64,000 nucleotides of DNA from CAYWWY01 sp964580185 (GTDB lineage Bacteria; Thermotogota; Thermotogae; MWEM01), in the NCBI GenBank assembly GCA_964580185.1, contig CAZOJQ010000012.1, positions 1-64,000 on the forward strand. Reading direction: 5' to 3'. Position 1 is the stretch's first letter. Each line of letters starts with the position of its first letter. The notes under the pieces were generated by a model. It saw nothing but the letters and a program-made list of their open reading frames with translations, was not told the origin of the DNA and did no database searches. Positions 35,550 through 44,255 of this stretch are shown piece by piece. The translations under genes and the position numbers were made by a program.

Positions 35550-37307
35550 CTAATCTGTTCCAGTAGTGAACTCAATCATCCAATCGGGGGGCATCCCGTC
35601 CGGGATGGGATCGAACCCAAACCTTCCTCGATAGGGGTGATAGTCCGCGGCGATGGAAAAAGCCATGGATGATTGATCGGCGCAAACCACCTGGGCATAG
35701 GCAAGATTGACCCCCCAGCTGTATGTCTTGTGGGCTTCCAAACGGTTCCATGGGTAGACTGTCCAAAGCGGCTCCAGTTGTCCATCAAAGAATGAGAACC
35801 ACACGATTCCGTTGATTGGTTCATGACCCCAAAAGGAAAGAGAGATCGGATTGGCGTTTTGCGCATGGATCATTATGCCATGATACGGCTCGTGGGTATG
35901 ATCGACATCAACAGGGATGATCCAGTGATCGCTGTCATGGATGTGATCATACACAAAAACCCGATACCCGTATGTGATCGCTCCCATTTCCGAAGAAAGG
36001 GCAGGATCAGGCCGAAACAGGAATTCGGGTTGACGGGGACTCTGCGTCTGGTTTCGCGTGGGGTGAATCAGATCGATACCAAACGGGTCCAAAGGAATCA
36101 CATGACCCAAAAATGTCTTCTCCGTCTCCGCCAAACCGTATACCGATGTCACCGCGTAAAAGACCGCTTTTCCTGCTTCCAGGAGAGAAGAATTGTCGAT
36201 CATCGACACATGAGATTGGAAAAAGGATCCAGGTTGGCTTTGGAGCAATGCTTGTGTTTCCCAGGAGAGTTTTCCATCCACTTTGGAGGAAGAAACATAC
36301 CCCAAGGCGCTCCATTGGATTCCGTCCCAAGAACGGTAGATCCGATATCCATCGGGTTTTGGAACATCAAGACCGATCAATTCCTTTCTTTGCGCGCTTT
36401 GATGGTCCACGAAGAAGACCCCAGTAAGTAAGTTGGCATTTTGGGGAGCGGCTCGTTGCGCGGCAAAAAAGTCGATCCCCAGACGCCGGGTGAAAGCCAT
36501 GATGTTCGGAACTCCAATCGTCGCTGCCGGAATGGGCTGATAGGGATTGTCGGGGAAAATGGTCGGGGCTTCGGGGTGGATATCTAAGGAAACAATCCTG
36601 TGAAATCGGTTTCCATTGTAGTCGTAGATGATGAGGTGAAGATCCGAAACCCCATCAAGACCGCCGATGGAAACGGTTTCAAACTCCGCAAAAGTGCTGT
36701 TTTCTGTGGGCCAACCCCCATCGCCAGTTATCTTGTGATCACCGGGAACTCTTCCAAATAGGGGTGGGTAGATCGTGTGTATGTGGTTTTGGGTATCCAA
36801 GATTTGTACCTCAATCGAAAAGTCCGCAGTGATGGGCTTTTCCGGATCGATGATAATGGGGTCATCCCCCCACCACTCCGGTGGATAGAAGAAACGGAGC
36901 TCTAGGGGAAGGAAGGGGTTTTGGGTTGCTGGGTCCAAAAAGAGATCCGCTTTGCGCATAATGGATTCCGTCGGTTGACTCAAAGCAACCGATGGTTTTA
37001 ATCCTTCGATCACGCTCAAGGCATACCCAAATTTCGCGCAAACCATGGTGATATGGTCGGGCAGCGCGCGCAAAGACACACGGGCTCGGCCCACTTCGTT
37101 AGTAATCGCTTGGCCAATCACTTCATGGGTCAAGCCATCCATCACTTTCACCAAGGCTCCTTGGATCGGAGGCCCTCCCCGATATTGGGTCAGGATCACA
37201 TCCATCCTTCCCAAAATGTCCGGACCGCGGATGGCGCACCCAACCGCGCATAGTCCGATGAGCGTGACAACAGCAATGTTCATGCTCCATCTCACAGATT
37301 TTTTCAC
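35550..37307 (-). CDS. Lipoprotein of unknown function, upstream partner of the subtilase
   Basis: 585 residues. Signal peptide 'MNIAVVTLIGLCAVGC', with Cys of the lipobox after 'AVG'. The first 90 mature residues resemble a carboxypeptidase-regulatory-like beta-sandwich ('GALVKVMDGLTHEVIGQAIT', 'GRARVSLRALPDHI'). Later a fibronectin-like region has 'GYRIYRSWDGIQWSALGYV'. The C-terminal 150 residues contain 'WIIPVDVDHTHEPYHGI' and 'WFSFFDGQLEPLWTVYPW'. No enzyme motif is evident. It precedes the subtilase gene in one operon driven by an extended -10 promoter. A structural or substrate-binding role outside the cell is likely but inferred. Confidence 0.75.
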   Translation of the reverse strand: MKKSVRWSMNIAVVTLIGLCAVGCAIRGPDILGRMDVILTQYRGGPPIQGALVKVMDGLTHEVIGQAITNEVGRARVSLRALPDHITMVCAKFGYALSVIEGLKPSVALSQPTESIMRKADLFLDPATQNPFLPLELRFFYPPEWWGDDPIIIDPEKPITADFSIEVQILDTQNHIHTIYPPLFGRVPGDHKITGDGGWPTENSTFAEFETVSIGGLDGVSDLHLIIYDYNGNRFHRIVSLDIHPEAPTIFPDNPYQPIPAATIGVPNIMAFTRRLGIDFFAAQRAAPQNANLLTGVFFVDHQSAQRKELIGLDVPKPDGYRIYRSWDGIQWSALGYVSSSKVDGKLSWETQALLQSQPGSFFQSHVSMIDNSSLLEAGKAVFYAVTSVYGLAETEKTFLGHVIPLDPFGIDLIHPTRNQTQSPRQPEFLFRPDPALSSEMGAITYGYRVFVYDHIHDSDHWIIPVDVDHTHEPYHGIMIHAQNANPISLSFWGHEPINGIVWFSFFDGQLEPLWTVYPWNRLEAHKTYSWGVNLAYAQVVCADQSSMAFSIAADYHPYRGRFGFDPIPDGMPPDWMIEFTTGTD

Positions 37308-37354
37308 GAATCTTCCTCCTTAGGCGCCACCACAGGTTCCATGAGCGCGCATCA

Positions 37355-37363
37355 ATTATACCA
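37355..37363 (-). promoter_or_regulatory. Extended -10 promoter of the lipoprotein-subtilase operon
   Basis: The minus strand reads TGTGGTATAAT, 48 bases upstream of the start at 37307. It is an exact copy of the recurrent element. Confidence 0.65.
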
Positions 37364-37390
37364 CAGCATATCCATAAGGGGGCGCCTTTG

Positions 37391-37399
37391 TGATACAAT
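37391..37399 (+). promoter_or_regulatory. Extended -10-like promoter of the GNAT-glyoxalase gene
   Basis: TGATACAAT, a TG-n-TACAAT element 38 bases before the ATG at 37437, diverging from the lipoprotein operon promoter. Confidence 0.4.
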
Positions 37400-37436
37400 C
37401 GGATCGGCAAACGATTGAATGAAGTGGAGGAAGAAA

Positions 37437-38375
37437 ATGGAGACAAATGTGGAACTTCGCGAAGTAACGATGGATAACCTGCAGGCGATTATAAAGCTAA
37501 GCGATACCTTGACCGAATCGCAAAAACGGTGTGTAGCGTCTAATATGAAATCAGTTGCGCAGGGCTCTCTGAGCGATGTAGGATGGTTTCGTGGCATCTA
37601 TCATGATGACAAACCGATCGGATTCATCATGCTGGAATTGTTTGGTGATGAGATCCCCGAAGACGATCAACCGGCGATCTTCCTGTGGCGGTTCATGATT
37701 GGGCGAGAATGGCAGGGAAAGGGCTACGGGAAGGCGGTTTTGGATCAGATCGTGGATCATTTCCGAAAACAAGGGGTCAAGACGATGTACACCTCATGCT
37801 GTATGGATGAAGTGGACCGACCCTACGAATTCTACATGAAGTATGGGTTCACCGATACAGGAGTCATGCACGAAGATGAGGAGATTCTCCGATATGCCTT
37901 TACCGATGTGCCTTCGGTGCGCGATGAAGAGATCGTCCGTAACCGTCCTTGGGAGTTCATGGCGCCGAAAATCGCCCTGATCACCATCTGGACCGATCAG
38001 ATCGATGCGATGAAACGCTTTTACCATCAGGTGATGGGCTTTTTTATCAAAGGGGATTTGGGGAGTTATGTGGAGTTCGAGAACCGGGGCGTCCGGTTCG
38101 CTTTGTGCGAAAGACAGGTGATGAGAGACATATGCGATGGGTTCGATCAAAAACCTCAAGGTCAACGGTTTGAGCTGGCCTTTCCCTGCGACACCCCTGA
38201 AGAGGTGGACAAAGCGTATGAGCGGCTGATCAAGCTTGGAGCGGGGCCTGTATGTCCGCCCAAGAATATGGAATGGGGCCAACGAACGGCTCTCTTCTCT
38301 GATCCCGATGGCAACATCCACGAGATCTTCTCTGAGCTTGAGCAGTGCAAAGAGAAAGAGGAGGAGTCTTCATGA
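37437..38375 (+). CDS. Fusion of a GNAT acetyltransferase and a glyoxalase/VOC domain
   Basis: 312 residues; the ATG follows GGAGG. Residues about 1-155 are a GNAT domain: 'LWRFMIGREWQGKGYGKAVL' (acetyl-CoA loop QGKGYG) and 'YEFYMKYGFTDTGVM'. Residues about 180-310 are a vicinal-oxygen-chelate domain: 'ALITIWTDQIDAMKRFYHQV', then 'DPDGNIHEIFSELEQ' with the terminal Glu ligand. The linker is 'EEIVRNRPWEFMAPK'. Both halves are intact. Such fusions are not the usual form. It overlaps the yjbQ start by ATGA. It may detoxify a small molecule by acetylation and metal-dependent chemistry. The substrate is unknown. Confidence 0.88.
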   Translation: METNVELREVTMDNLQAIIKLSDTLTESQKRCVASNMKSVAQGSLSDVGWFRGIYHDDKPIGFIMLELFGDEIPEDDQPAIFLWRFMIGREWQGKGYGKAVLDQIVDHFRKQGVKTMYTSCCMDEVDRPYEFYMKYGFTDTGVMHEDEEILRYAFTDVPSVRDEEIVRNRPWEFMAPKIALITIWTDQIDAMKRFYHQVMGFFIKGDLGSYVEFENRGVRFALCERQVMRDICDGFDQKPQGQRFELAFPCDTPEEVDKAYERLIKLGAGPVCPPKNMEWGQRTALFSDPDGNIHEIFSELEQCKEKEEESS

Positions 38376-38788
38376 CGCATTTCCGAAAAGAGCTTTGGTT
38401 TCATACAAACACCCGCAGGCAGTTCATCAACATCACGCCTCAGGTGGAAGAAGCCCTTCGAGAAAGCGGGATCCGTGAAGGCCTGTTGCTTTGCAACGCT
38501 ATGCACATCACATCCAGCGTCTTTATCAACGACGATGAATCGGGACTCCATCACGATATGGAAGTGTGGTTGGAAGGTCTGGCGCCCGAAAAGCCATACG
38601 ATCAATACCGACATAATGGGTATGAGGACAATGCTGACGCGCATCTCAAACGGACCATCATGGGACGGGAGGTTGTCGTTGCGGTTACAAACGGCAAGCT
38701 GGATTTTGGGACCTGGGAGCGGATCTTCTATGGCGAGTTTGATGGCAAACGGAAGAAACGGGTTCTGGTAAAGATTATCGGCGAATGA
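38372..38788 (+). CDS. yjbQ: YjbQ/UPF0047 family protein
   Basis: 138 residues from the ATG at 38372, after GAGGAGG; the start overlaps the previous stop (ATGA). 'FINITPQVEEALRESGIREG' and 'LLLCNAMHITSSVFINDDES' are the family signature, and the paired His of 'DAHLKRTIMGREVVVAV' is typical. YjbQ proteins are described as having thiamin-phosphate-synthase-like activity in a moonlighting form; the main role is debated. The symbol reflects family resemblance only. It is co-transcribed with the GNAT-VOC fusion. Confidence 0.92.
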   Translation: MTHFRKELWFHTNTRRQFINITPQVEEALRESGIREGLLLCNAMHITSSVFINDDESGLHHDMEVWLEGLAPEKPYDQYRHNGYEDNADAHLKRTIMGREVVVAVTNGKLDFGTWERIFYGEFDGKRKKRVLVKIIGE

Positions 38789-38790
38789 TC

Positions 38791-41085
38791 TCAATCGTTT
38801 TTCATGATCAGATCCAGTAAATCGTCTTTTGTAATGGGGATCGTGCGCACCCGTTTTCCCACGGCATGGGAAACGGCGTTCGCGATCGCGGCAGGCGCAG
38901 GAATCAAAGACGGTTCTCCAATGCCTTTGGCGCCAAAAGGCCCTTGAGAAAAGGGGTGCTCGACAATGGACACCTCGAAGACTTCGGGCGTTTCATGGAT
39001 GGTGGGGATTGTCAGCGTGTTGAAATTGTCGGTGATCAACGTTCCCTTTGCATCATGCGCGAGATGCTCGTACAAAGCATACCCCATTCCTTGGACAAAC
39101 CCGCCGTGCACTTGACCATATACCCCGTCCAAATTGATGGCTTGACCCACATCGTGCGCTGCATACACTTCTTTCACTTGAACATGGGCGGTTAGCATAT
39201 CTACCTCCACCACAGCGATTTGGGTGGCATAGGAATAGGTTATATAGGCTTGTCCGTATCCCTCTTCTTTCGAATACGTGAGCTTGGGCGTTGGAAACCA
39301 GCCCATCGCGCTCAGGCTCACATTCATGCGAAGGGCTTCGGAGGCGATTATCTCGATCGACACCTGCCTGGATCCATCCCTTCTGGCTACCATGCCATCT
39401 TGCAGCAATACTTCGGTTTCGCTTACTCCCAAATGCTTTGCTCCGATCGGGATCAGCCGACGAGCAATCTCTTGGCATGCGCTCAAAACCGCATTCCCGC
39501 TGAAGATGGTTGTGCGGGACGCAACGGTTGGCCCACTATCTGGAACAAAAGCGGAATCGGTTTGGCAAACATGGATTTTTGTCAGAGGGATCCCTAGGCA
39601 TTCCGAGGCGATTTGCGCCATCACCGTGCGCGCCCCTTGTCCAATCTCGGTCCCGCCGATGTGGATCCCGACGCTTCCATCCTTTTCCATCTGGATATGA
39701 GCCCCAGAGGCGTCCATCCATTGACCTAAGGCGCCTAGAGCGACTCCATAGTGAATATGAGCCACACCGATCCCTTGACGGAAATGTTCATGAGTTCGAT
39801 TGAATTGGTCAACACGAGCGCGCAGTTCCTCCCATTTCGATGAAACGCGCGCGTGCTCCAAGGTCTCGCGAGCGCCCACCGATTCCGTTACCAGTTGTCC
39901 TGTTGGAGTTTCTTTGCCGAGATCCAAGGCATTCAATTCGCGAATCTGGAGAGGATCCATTCCTAGGGATTGAGCGATCTCATCCATCATGGATTCCATC
40001 GCGAAAAAAACTTGAGGGGATCCAAACCCTCGATACGCTCCGCATGGAACCTTGTTGGTATAAACACCGTACACATCCACACAGACATTGGGGATCTCGT
40101 ATGCGCCCGCAGCATGAACAACCGTGCGCCATAGTACAACCGGAGAAAGGGTGGCATGAGCCCCCATATCACCATAACAGACCACATGGACAGCTTGGAT
40201 CTTACCCTGGAGAGAAAAACCCACTTTGTAGTGGGATTGGATGGGGTGGCGTTTGCTGGTCATTCGGATGTCTTCTTCCCGAGAAAGAATGAGCTTCGCG
40301 GGTCGATTCAGATGATAAGCGACAAGAGCTGCGGGCGCTGCGAAAAACGAGGGGACATCTTCTTTCCCCCCAAAACCCCCGCCGGTTTCCGCTTGGATAA
40401 TCCGGACATCGGAAAGGGGAATACCCAGGACATGGCTCACTGTTTGCTGAACATAATAGGGGCACTGCATGGAACCGTGTAGGGTCATATTATGGTTATG
40501 ATCCCAATAGGCGACCATTCCTTGCGTCTCCAGATAGGCTTGTTCCTGATAATCCGCAAAAAACCTTCCTTCCATCACGCAATCGCACCCATCAAACATG
40601 GTGGCTGGATCGCTATTTCCTTTGCGGGTTTTATGATGAACCGGTTTGTTGCCGGAATCGTAGAGGAGGGTTTTTTCTTCCAAGGCAGTCTCAATATCCA
40701 AGATTGGATCAAGGGTGTCATATTCGATTCCAACTGCTGTGGCAGCTCTTTGGGCGATACGCCGATCTTCAGCCGCGACAATGGCTATGAAATCACCGGG
40801 AAAACGGATCCGATCCCCCGGTTTCAAAAGCATAGGGTAGTCCGGGATCGTTTCGCCCAATTGGTTGGCGCCAGGGACGTCTTCCCAGGTGAATACGTCT
40901 ACGACTCCTGGCATTGCTTTTGCTTGGGCGGTATCGATGGATTTCAATACTCCATGGGGAATTCCGGAAGGGACCAACGCGATATGAACCATGCGCGCCA
41001 GCTGCAAGTCATCCGCGTACAAAGCTTTGCCATTCACTTTTTCCTGGGCGTCTACCCGGGGGATTCGTGTTCCGATAATCTTCAT
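38791..41085 (-). CDS. Xanthine-dehydrogenase-type molybdenum-binding subunit
   Basis: 764 residues, the size of a stand-alone large subunit of the xanthine dehydrogenase/aldehyde oxidase/CO dehydrogenase family. The molybdopterin-binding motifs are present: 'GGGFGGKEDVPSFFA', 'PCGAYRGFGSPQVFFAMES', 'GTEIGQGARTVMAQIA' and 'GPFGAKGIGEP', whose Glu is the catalytic base in the family. The N-terminal 'IPRVDAQEKVNGKALYADD' is the usual entry. Ser replaces a CO-dehydrogenase active-site Cys, so a purine or aldehyde hydroxylase is more likely. The iron-sulfur and FAD subunits, normally adjacent, are absent here. It follows the GAF-like gene and an 8-oxoguanine-deaminase-like gene, which points to purine oxidation. 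Confidence 0.92.
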   Translation of the reverse strand: MKIIGTRIPRVDAQEKVNGKALYADDLQLARMVHIALVPSGIPHGVLKSIDTAQAKAMPGVVDVFTWEDVPGANQLGETIPDYPMLLKPGDRIRFPGDFIAIVAAEDRRIAQRAATAVGIEYDTLDPILDIETALEEKTLLYDSGNKPVHHKTRKGNSDPATMFDGCDCVMEGRFFADYQEQAYLETQGMVAYWDHNHNMTLHGSMQCPYYVQQTVSHVLGIPLSDVRIIQAETGGGFGGKEDVPSFFAAPAALVAYHLNRPAKLILSREEDIRMTSKRHPIQSHYKVGFSLQGKIQAVHVVCYGDMGAHATLSPVVLWRTVVHAAGAYEIPNVCVDVYGVYTNKVPCGAYRGFGSPQVFFAMESMMDEIAQSLGMDPLQIRELNALDLGKETPTGQLVTESVGARETLEHARVSSKWEELRARVDQFNRTHEHFRQGIGVAHIHYGVALGALGQWMDASGAHIQMEKDGSVGIHIGGTEIGQGARTVMAQIASECLGIPLTKIHVCQTDSAFVPDSGPTVASRTTIFSGNAVLSACQEIARRLIPIGAKHLGVSETEVLLQDGMVARRDGSRQVSIEIIASEALRMNVSLSAMGWFPTPKLTYSKEEGYGQAYITYSYATQIAVVEVDMLTAHVQVKEVYAAHDVGQAINLDGVYGQVHGGFVQGMGYALYEHLAHDAKGTLITDNFNTLTIPTIHETPEVFEVSIVEHPFSQGPFGAKGIGEPSLIPAPAAIANAVSHAVGKRVRTIPITKDDLLDLIMKND

Positions 41086-41094
41086 CCTGACCTC

Positions 41095-42825
41095 CTATTG
41101 GGCAAGGGTTGGGACGATCGCATAAGGCAATACCATGGACAGAACATGAACGATCAGGTGGAAAAGCGGTTGGTCTTCCCCAACGAAGAGTAAGATCGAC
41201 TTTTCCCCGTTTACGAACACCGGGAGCAGATACGCCAATCGATTGTTGGGAAGCCCTTTGCGAGTCAACTCTTTCAGATCCGCTTCCATCGATTCTTTGA
41301 GAATCTTTTCGCACTCGGGCGAAGGATAATCCGCAATGATCCGGTAATCCCTGGGGCTTCCGCCAATTAGGCAAACATCAGATAGAACGGCTTCGCGCAC
41401 CAAATCGGATTTGAGTGTGGAAACAAAGTGAGTCAATGTTCTCGATTGCCTCCACCCTTCCATATATTGGTTCAGCGATTGGACCGTATCCATGCGCTCC
41501 CCATATAATTCAACAGTTTTTTGCAAATCGCGTCGGGTAAAAATACCATGCAAAGCAACACCAGCAACCATGGCAAGAGAACGCAAAAATCCCCGATTCT
41601 CTTCCTCCATCGCGGAAGATAGGATCAACCCCATCACGGTGCCTTCGGTGGAACGGATAATCGTCGCCAAGGAAAGCTGAATGTGGTCTTCAATGAACTG
41701 CGCGTCCCCGAAATCTTCCATAAATGCCTCTCGCTGCGGGCGATCCTTGAGATCGTACTGATCCCAGATCGCAGAGTGTTTGAGGATCAGCGTAAACTTG
41801 GGTTTATCGAATTGGGATGGCCACAGCAGATTATTCCAATCTCGACGGGCATAGAGATAGATCGAGTGGTTAGGGAAGACCTCTTTCAGGATCCCATACA
41901 ATCGATCCGAAAACTCCGAGGGATTCTGACAACTGAACAGCAGTTCCATTGATTTATGCAAAGACAGACAGTGGTACTCATTGGTCTCTAGGAGATGGCG
42001 CAGCTTTCTGATCTGCTCTTTGTGCTCGTTCAATTGGACAACCTGCGCAATCAAGCGGCTGGTAGTCGTCATCAGTTGGAGCTCATCCTCTTGAAATCCA
42101 CCCATTCTCCATAGAATCATGAAAAAAGAGACTTGATCCTTTTCGATCACGGGAAAAGCATACGCGGTGATATCAGGATGAATATCGGGGTTGAATTCGG
42201 GGAACAGTCGCTTCTGGGGAAGCTTGACGGGAAAAGTGAAATACAGCGGTGAAATGTTCAATGAATTCACTGCAAATGAATCCGGCATTGCATGATCTCC
42301 ATGACAATGGACCTGTTGGAAGTGGTCGTTTTGTTTTTGATAGAGAATGGAAGAAGTAATCAGAAGCTCACCAATGCTGTCGGTAAGGATTTTCATCATT
42401 TCAAGAGGCTCGATTGGTTCAAAAAGGAGATTCCCCAAAAGGGTTTCCAGTCCGGAAATATTGTATGCGAGCTGAGAAATTCGGCTCTCTTGCTGTTCTG
42501 GAATCCCCAAAGCCTGGTGAATATCCAGAACCTTTTTGATAAAGGCTCCATCTTTGGGTGGGATCTGTTTGGATGCGCCCAGCCAAAAGAGGTCCGATTG
42601 AAAGATCGGAATCAGAACTGCAAACTCCTGCATCAGATCCTGCGGGGATGCGTATTCGTACGACTCAGGCATCAGCCCCAAAGTTTCTTCCACCACCCAC
42701 ACTTCATCCGACACCCGACGCAAGAAGACGCCGGAATGGATTCCGTGAACCTTTACGTACCGAAAGAGTTCGGCGTACAACCGAGGAGTGCCCAAGAACT
42801 CAATGAGCGCTTTGATTGCCTGCAT
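41095..42825 (-). CDS. Uncharacterised GAF-like sensory protein
   Basis: 576 residues. The ATG at 42825 follows GGAGGTG; a longer frame upstream is not supported. Three regions have the look of GAF-type folds ('FFMILWRMGGFQEDELQLMT', 'LATIIRSTEGTVMGLILSSA' and 'AYLLPVFVNGEKSILLFVGE'), joined by helical, coiled stretches such as 'QLNEHKEQIRKLRHLLETNE'. No DNA-binding, kinase or cyclase domain is seen, so the output is unclear. It sits between the deaminase and molybdenum-subunit genes, which suggests it senses a purine or redox signal for them or helps assembly. This is inferred. Confidence 0.6.
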   Translation of the reverse strand: MQAIKALIEFLGTPRLYAELFRYVKVHGIHSGVFLRRVSDEVWVVEETLGLMPESYEYASPQDLMQEFAVLIPIFQSDLFWLGASKQIPPKDGAFIKKVLDIHQALGIPEQQESRISQLAYNISGLETLLGNLLFEPIEPLEMMKILTDSIGELLITSSILYQKQNDHFQQVHCHGDHAMPDSFAVNSLNISPLYFTFPVKLPQKRLFPEFNPDIHPDITAYAFPVIEKDQVSFFMILWRMGGFQEDELQLMTTTSRLIAQVVQLNEHKEQIRKLRHLLETNEYHCLSLHKSMELLFSCQNPSEFSDRLYGILKEVFPNHSIYLYARRDWNNLLWPSQFDKPKFTLILKHSAIWDQYDLKDRPQREAFMEDFGDAQFIEDHIQLSLATIIRSTEGTVMGLILSSAMEEENRGFLRSLAMVAGVALHGIFTRRDLQKTVELYGERMDTVQSLNQYMEGWRQSRTLTHFVSTLKSDLVREAVLSDVCLIGGSPRDYRIIADYPSPECEKILKESMEADLKELTRKGLPNNRLAYLLPVFVNGEKSILLFVGEDQPLFHLIVHVLSMVLPYAIVPTLAQ

Positions 42826-42869
42826 CGTACACCTCCTGGAAACGGATTTTCGGCCCAAACCTGCCCGTG

Positions 42870-44252
42870 TTATCCACGATCCAGCATGGATTGAGCCAAC
42901 CGATTCTGGTGTTGAACGATCCAACCCATCTCTTCGTCGACAATCTGGCCGTCGCGTACTCGGATCTCTCCATGGATCATGGAGAGGTCGACTCCTTTTG
43001 CGTCGCACATGACCACGGCGGAAAGAGGATCCGAAAGGCCACCGGCAAACTCCAAACGATTCAGATCGAACAGGATCAGATCTGCCGCCTTTCCCGGTTC
43101 GATGCTGCCCAATTCGGCGTCTCTACGCAATACTCGAGCCCCACCCATGGTAGCCATCTCCAGCACTTGGTATGGGGTAATGGCATCCGCCCCTTTGAAT
43201 ACCCGCTGAAGCAGCAATGCATTTCGGATTTCATGAAGCATATTACCGGTGTCGTTGCTTGCGCTTCCATCAACCGCCAAACCAACACGAATCTGAGGAT
43301 GACTCAGCATTTCTACAATCGGAGCACGTCCCGATCCGAGGCGCATGTTGGATGTGGGACAATGGGCAACACCAACTTGATGCTTGTCAAACAGTTGAAT
43401 CTCCTCCGGGTCCATCCACACGCAATGGGCGAACCAAGCGCGTTTATTGAGCCACCCAAGATGATCCATGTATGCCACAGGTTTCATGCCGACCCGATCC
43501 AGGCAATAGTCCTCTTCGTCTTTGGTTTCGGCCAGATGGGTATGCATCAACAAATCGAATCGCTCCGCCATCTCCCTGGTTTCATGCATCAGCTCTTTGG
43601 TGACGGAAAAGGGGCTGCAAGGGGCCAGGGCGATCTGGAGCATGGACAGGGGAGATGGATCATGATACCGTCCAATCACCCGTATGCAATCCTCGAGGAT
43701 CTCTTCTTGGGTCTGAACAACGGAATCCGGGGGAAGTCCCCCATCCTTGCGGCTCAAAGACATACTCCCCCGACAAGGATGAAACCGAACGCCCGTGCGC
43801 TTGCCCGCTTCGATCTCAACATCGAACAGGTTCTTGGTCCCCTGGGGAAAGAGATAGAACATGTCTGTAGTGGTTGTCACGCCCGAAAGCATCATTTCAT
43901 AAATCCCCACCAGGCTTGAAAAGAAAACGGCGTCCGGGTCGATGTGTTTCCATCGCTCGTATAGAAAGACCAACCAATCGAAAAGACGGAGATTTTGCGC
44001 CCCACGGACATTCCGGAACATGGACTGATACAAATGGTGATGGGTATTCACAAATCCCGGCAGCATGAGTTTACCCGATCCGTCGATGATCTCCCATCCT
44101 TCGGCCAGCAGTTCTTGCCTGCGAGTCTGAGGCAACTCTTGCCCCACTTCTCGGATTTGGTGGTTTTCGACCAGGACATAAGCCCGCGAAAGCTGAGTCT
44201 GATCGGCGTCAAAGGTGGCCAAGGATTCAATATCAAAAAATGCCGTGCGCAT
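42870..44252 (-). CDS. Amidohydrolase, probable 8-oxoguanine deaminase-like
   Basis: 460 residues. The metal-binding HxH motif is 'GFVNTHHHLYQSMFRN', the second-shell His 'MHTHLAETKDEEDY', a third in 'WFAHCVWMDPEEIQLFDKHQ', and the catalytic Asp in 'GLAVDGSASNDTGNM'. This set fits the ATZ/TRZ/8-oxoguanine deaminase group of the cog0402 amidohydrolases. 'HCVWMDPEE' and 'GSGRAPI' are shared with 8-oxoguanine deaminase. Alternatives are guanine deaminase or a methylthioadenosine deaminase. The adjacent xanthine-dehydrogenase-type subunit supports a purine role: deamination to a hydroxylated product followed by oxidation. The gene follows apgM by 3 bases. Confidence 0.82.
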   Translation of the reverse strand: MRTAFFDIESLATFDADQTQLSRAYVLVENHQIREVGQELPQTRRQELLAEGWEIIDGSGKLMLPGFVNTHHHLYQSMFRNVRGAQNLRLFDWLVFLYERWKHIDPDAVFFSSLVGIYEMMLSGVTTTTDMFYLFPQGTKNLFDVEIEAGKRTGVRFHPCRGSMSLSRKDGGLPPDSVVQTQEEILEDCIRVIGRYHDPSPLSMLQIALAPCSPFSVTKELMHETREMAERFDLLMHTHLAETKDEEDYCLDRVGMKPVAYMDHLGWLNKRAWFAHCVWMDPEEIQLFDKHQVGVAHCPTSNMRLGSGRAPIVEMLSHPQIRVGLAVDGSASNDTGNMLHEIRNALLLQRVFKGADAITPYQVLEMATMGGARVLRRDAELGSIEPGKAADLILFDLNRLEFAGGLSDPLSAVVMCDAKGVDLSMIHGEIRVRDGQIVDEEMGWIVQHQNRLAQSMLDRG

Positions 44253-44255
44253 CTT

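Noticed and set aside
42826..43008. N-terminal extension of the GAF-like protein
   Set aside because: It is Arg/Pro-rich, overlaps the deaminase gene out of frame, and the ATG at 42825 has GGAGGTG.
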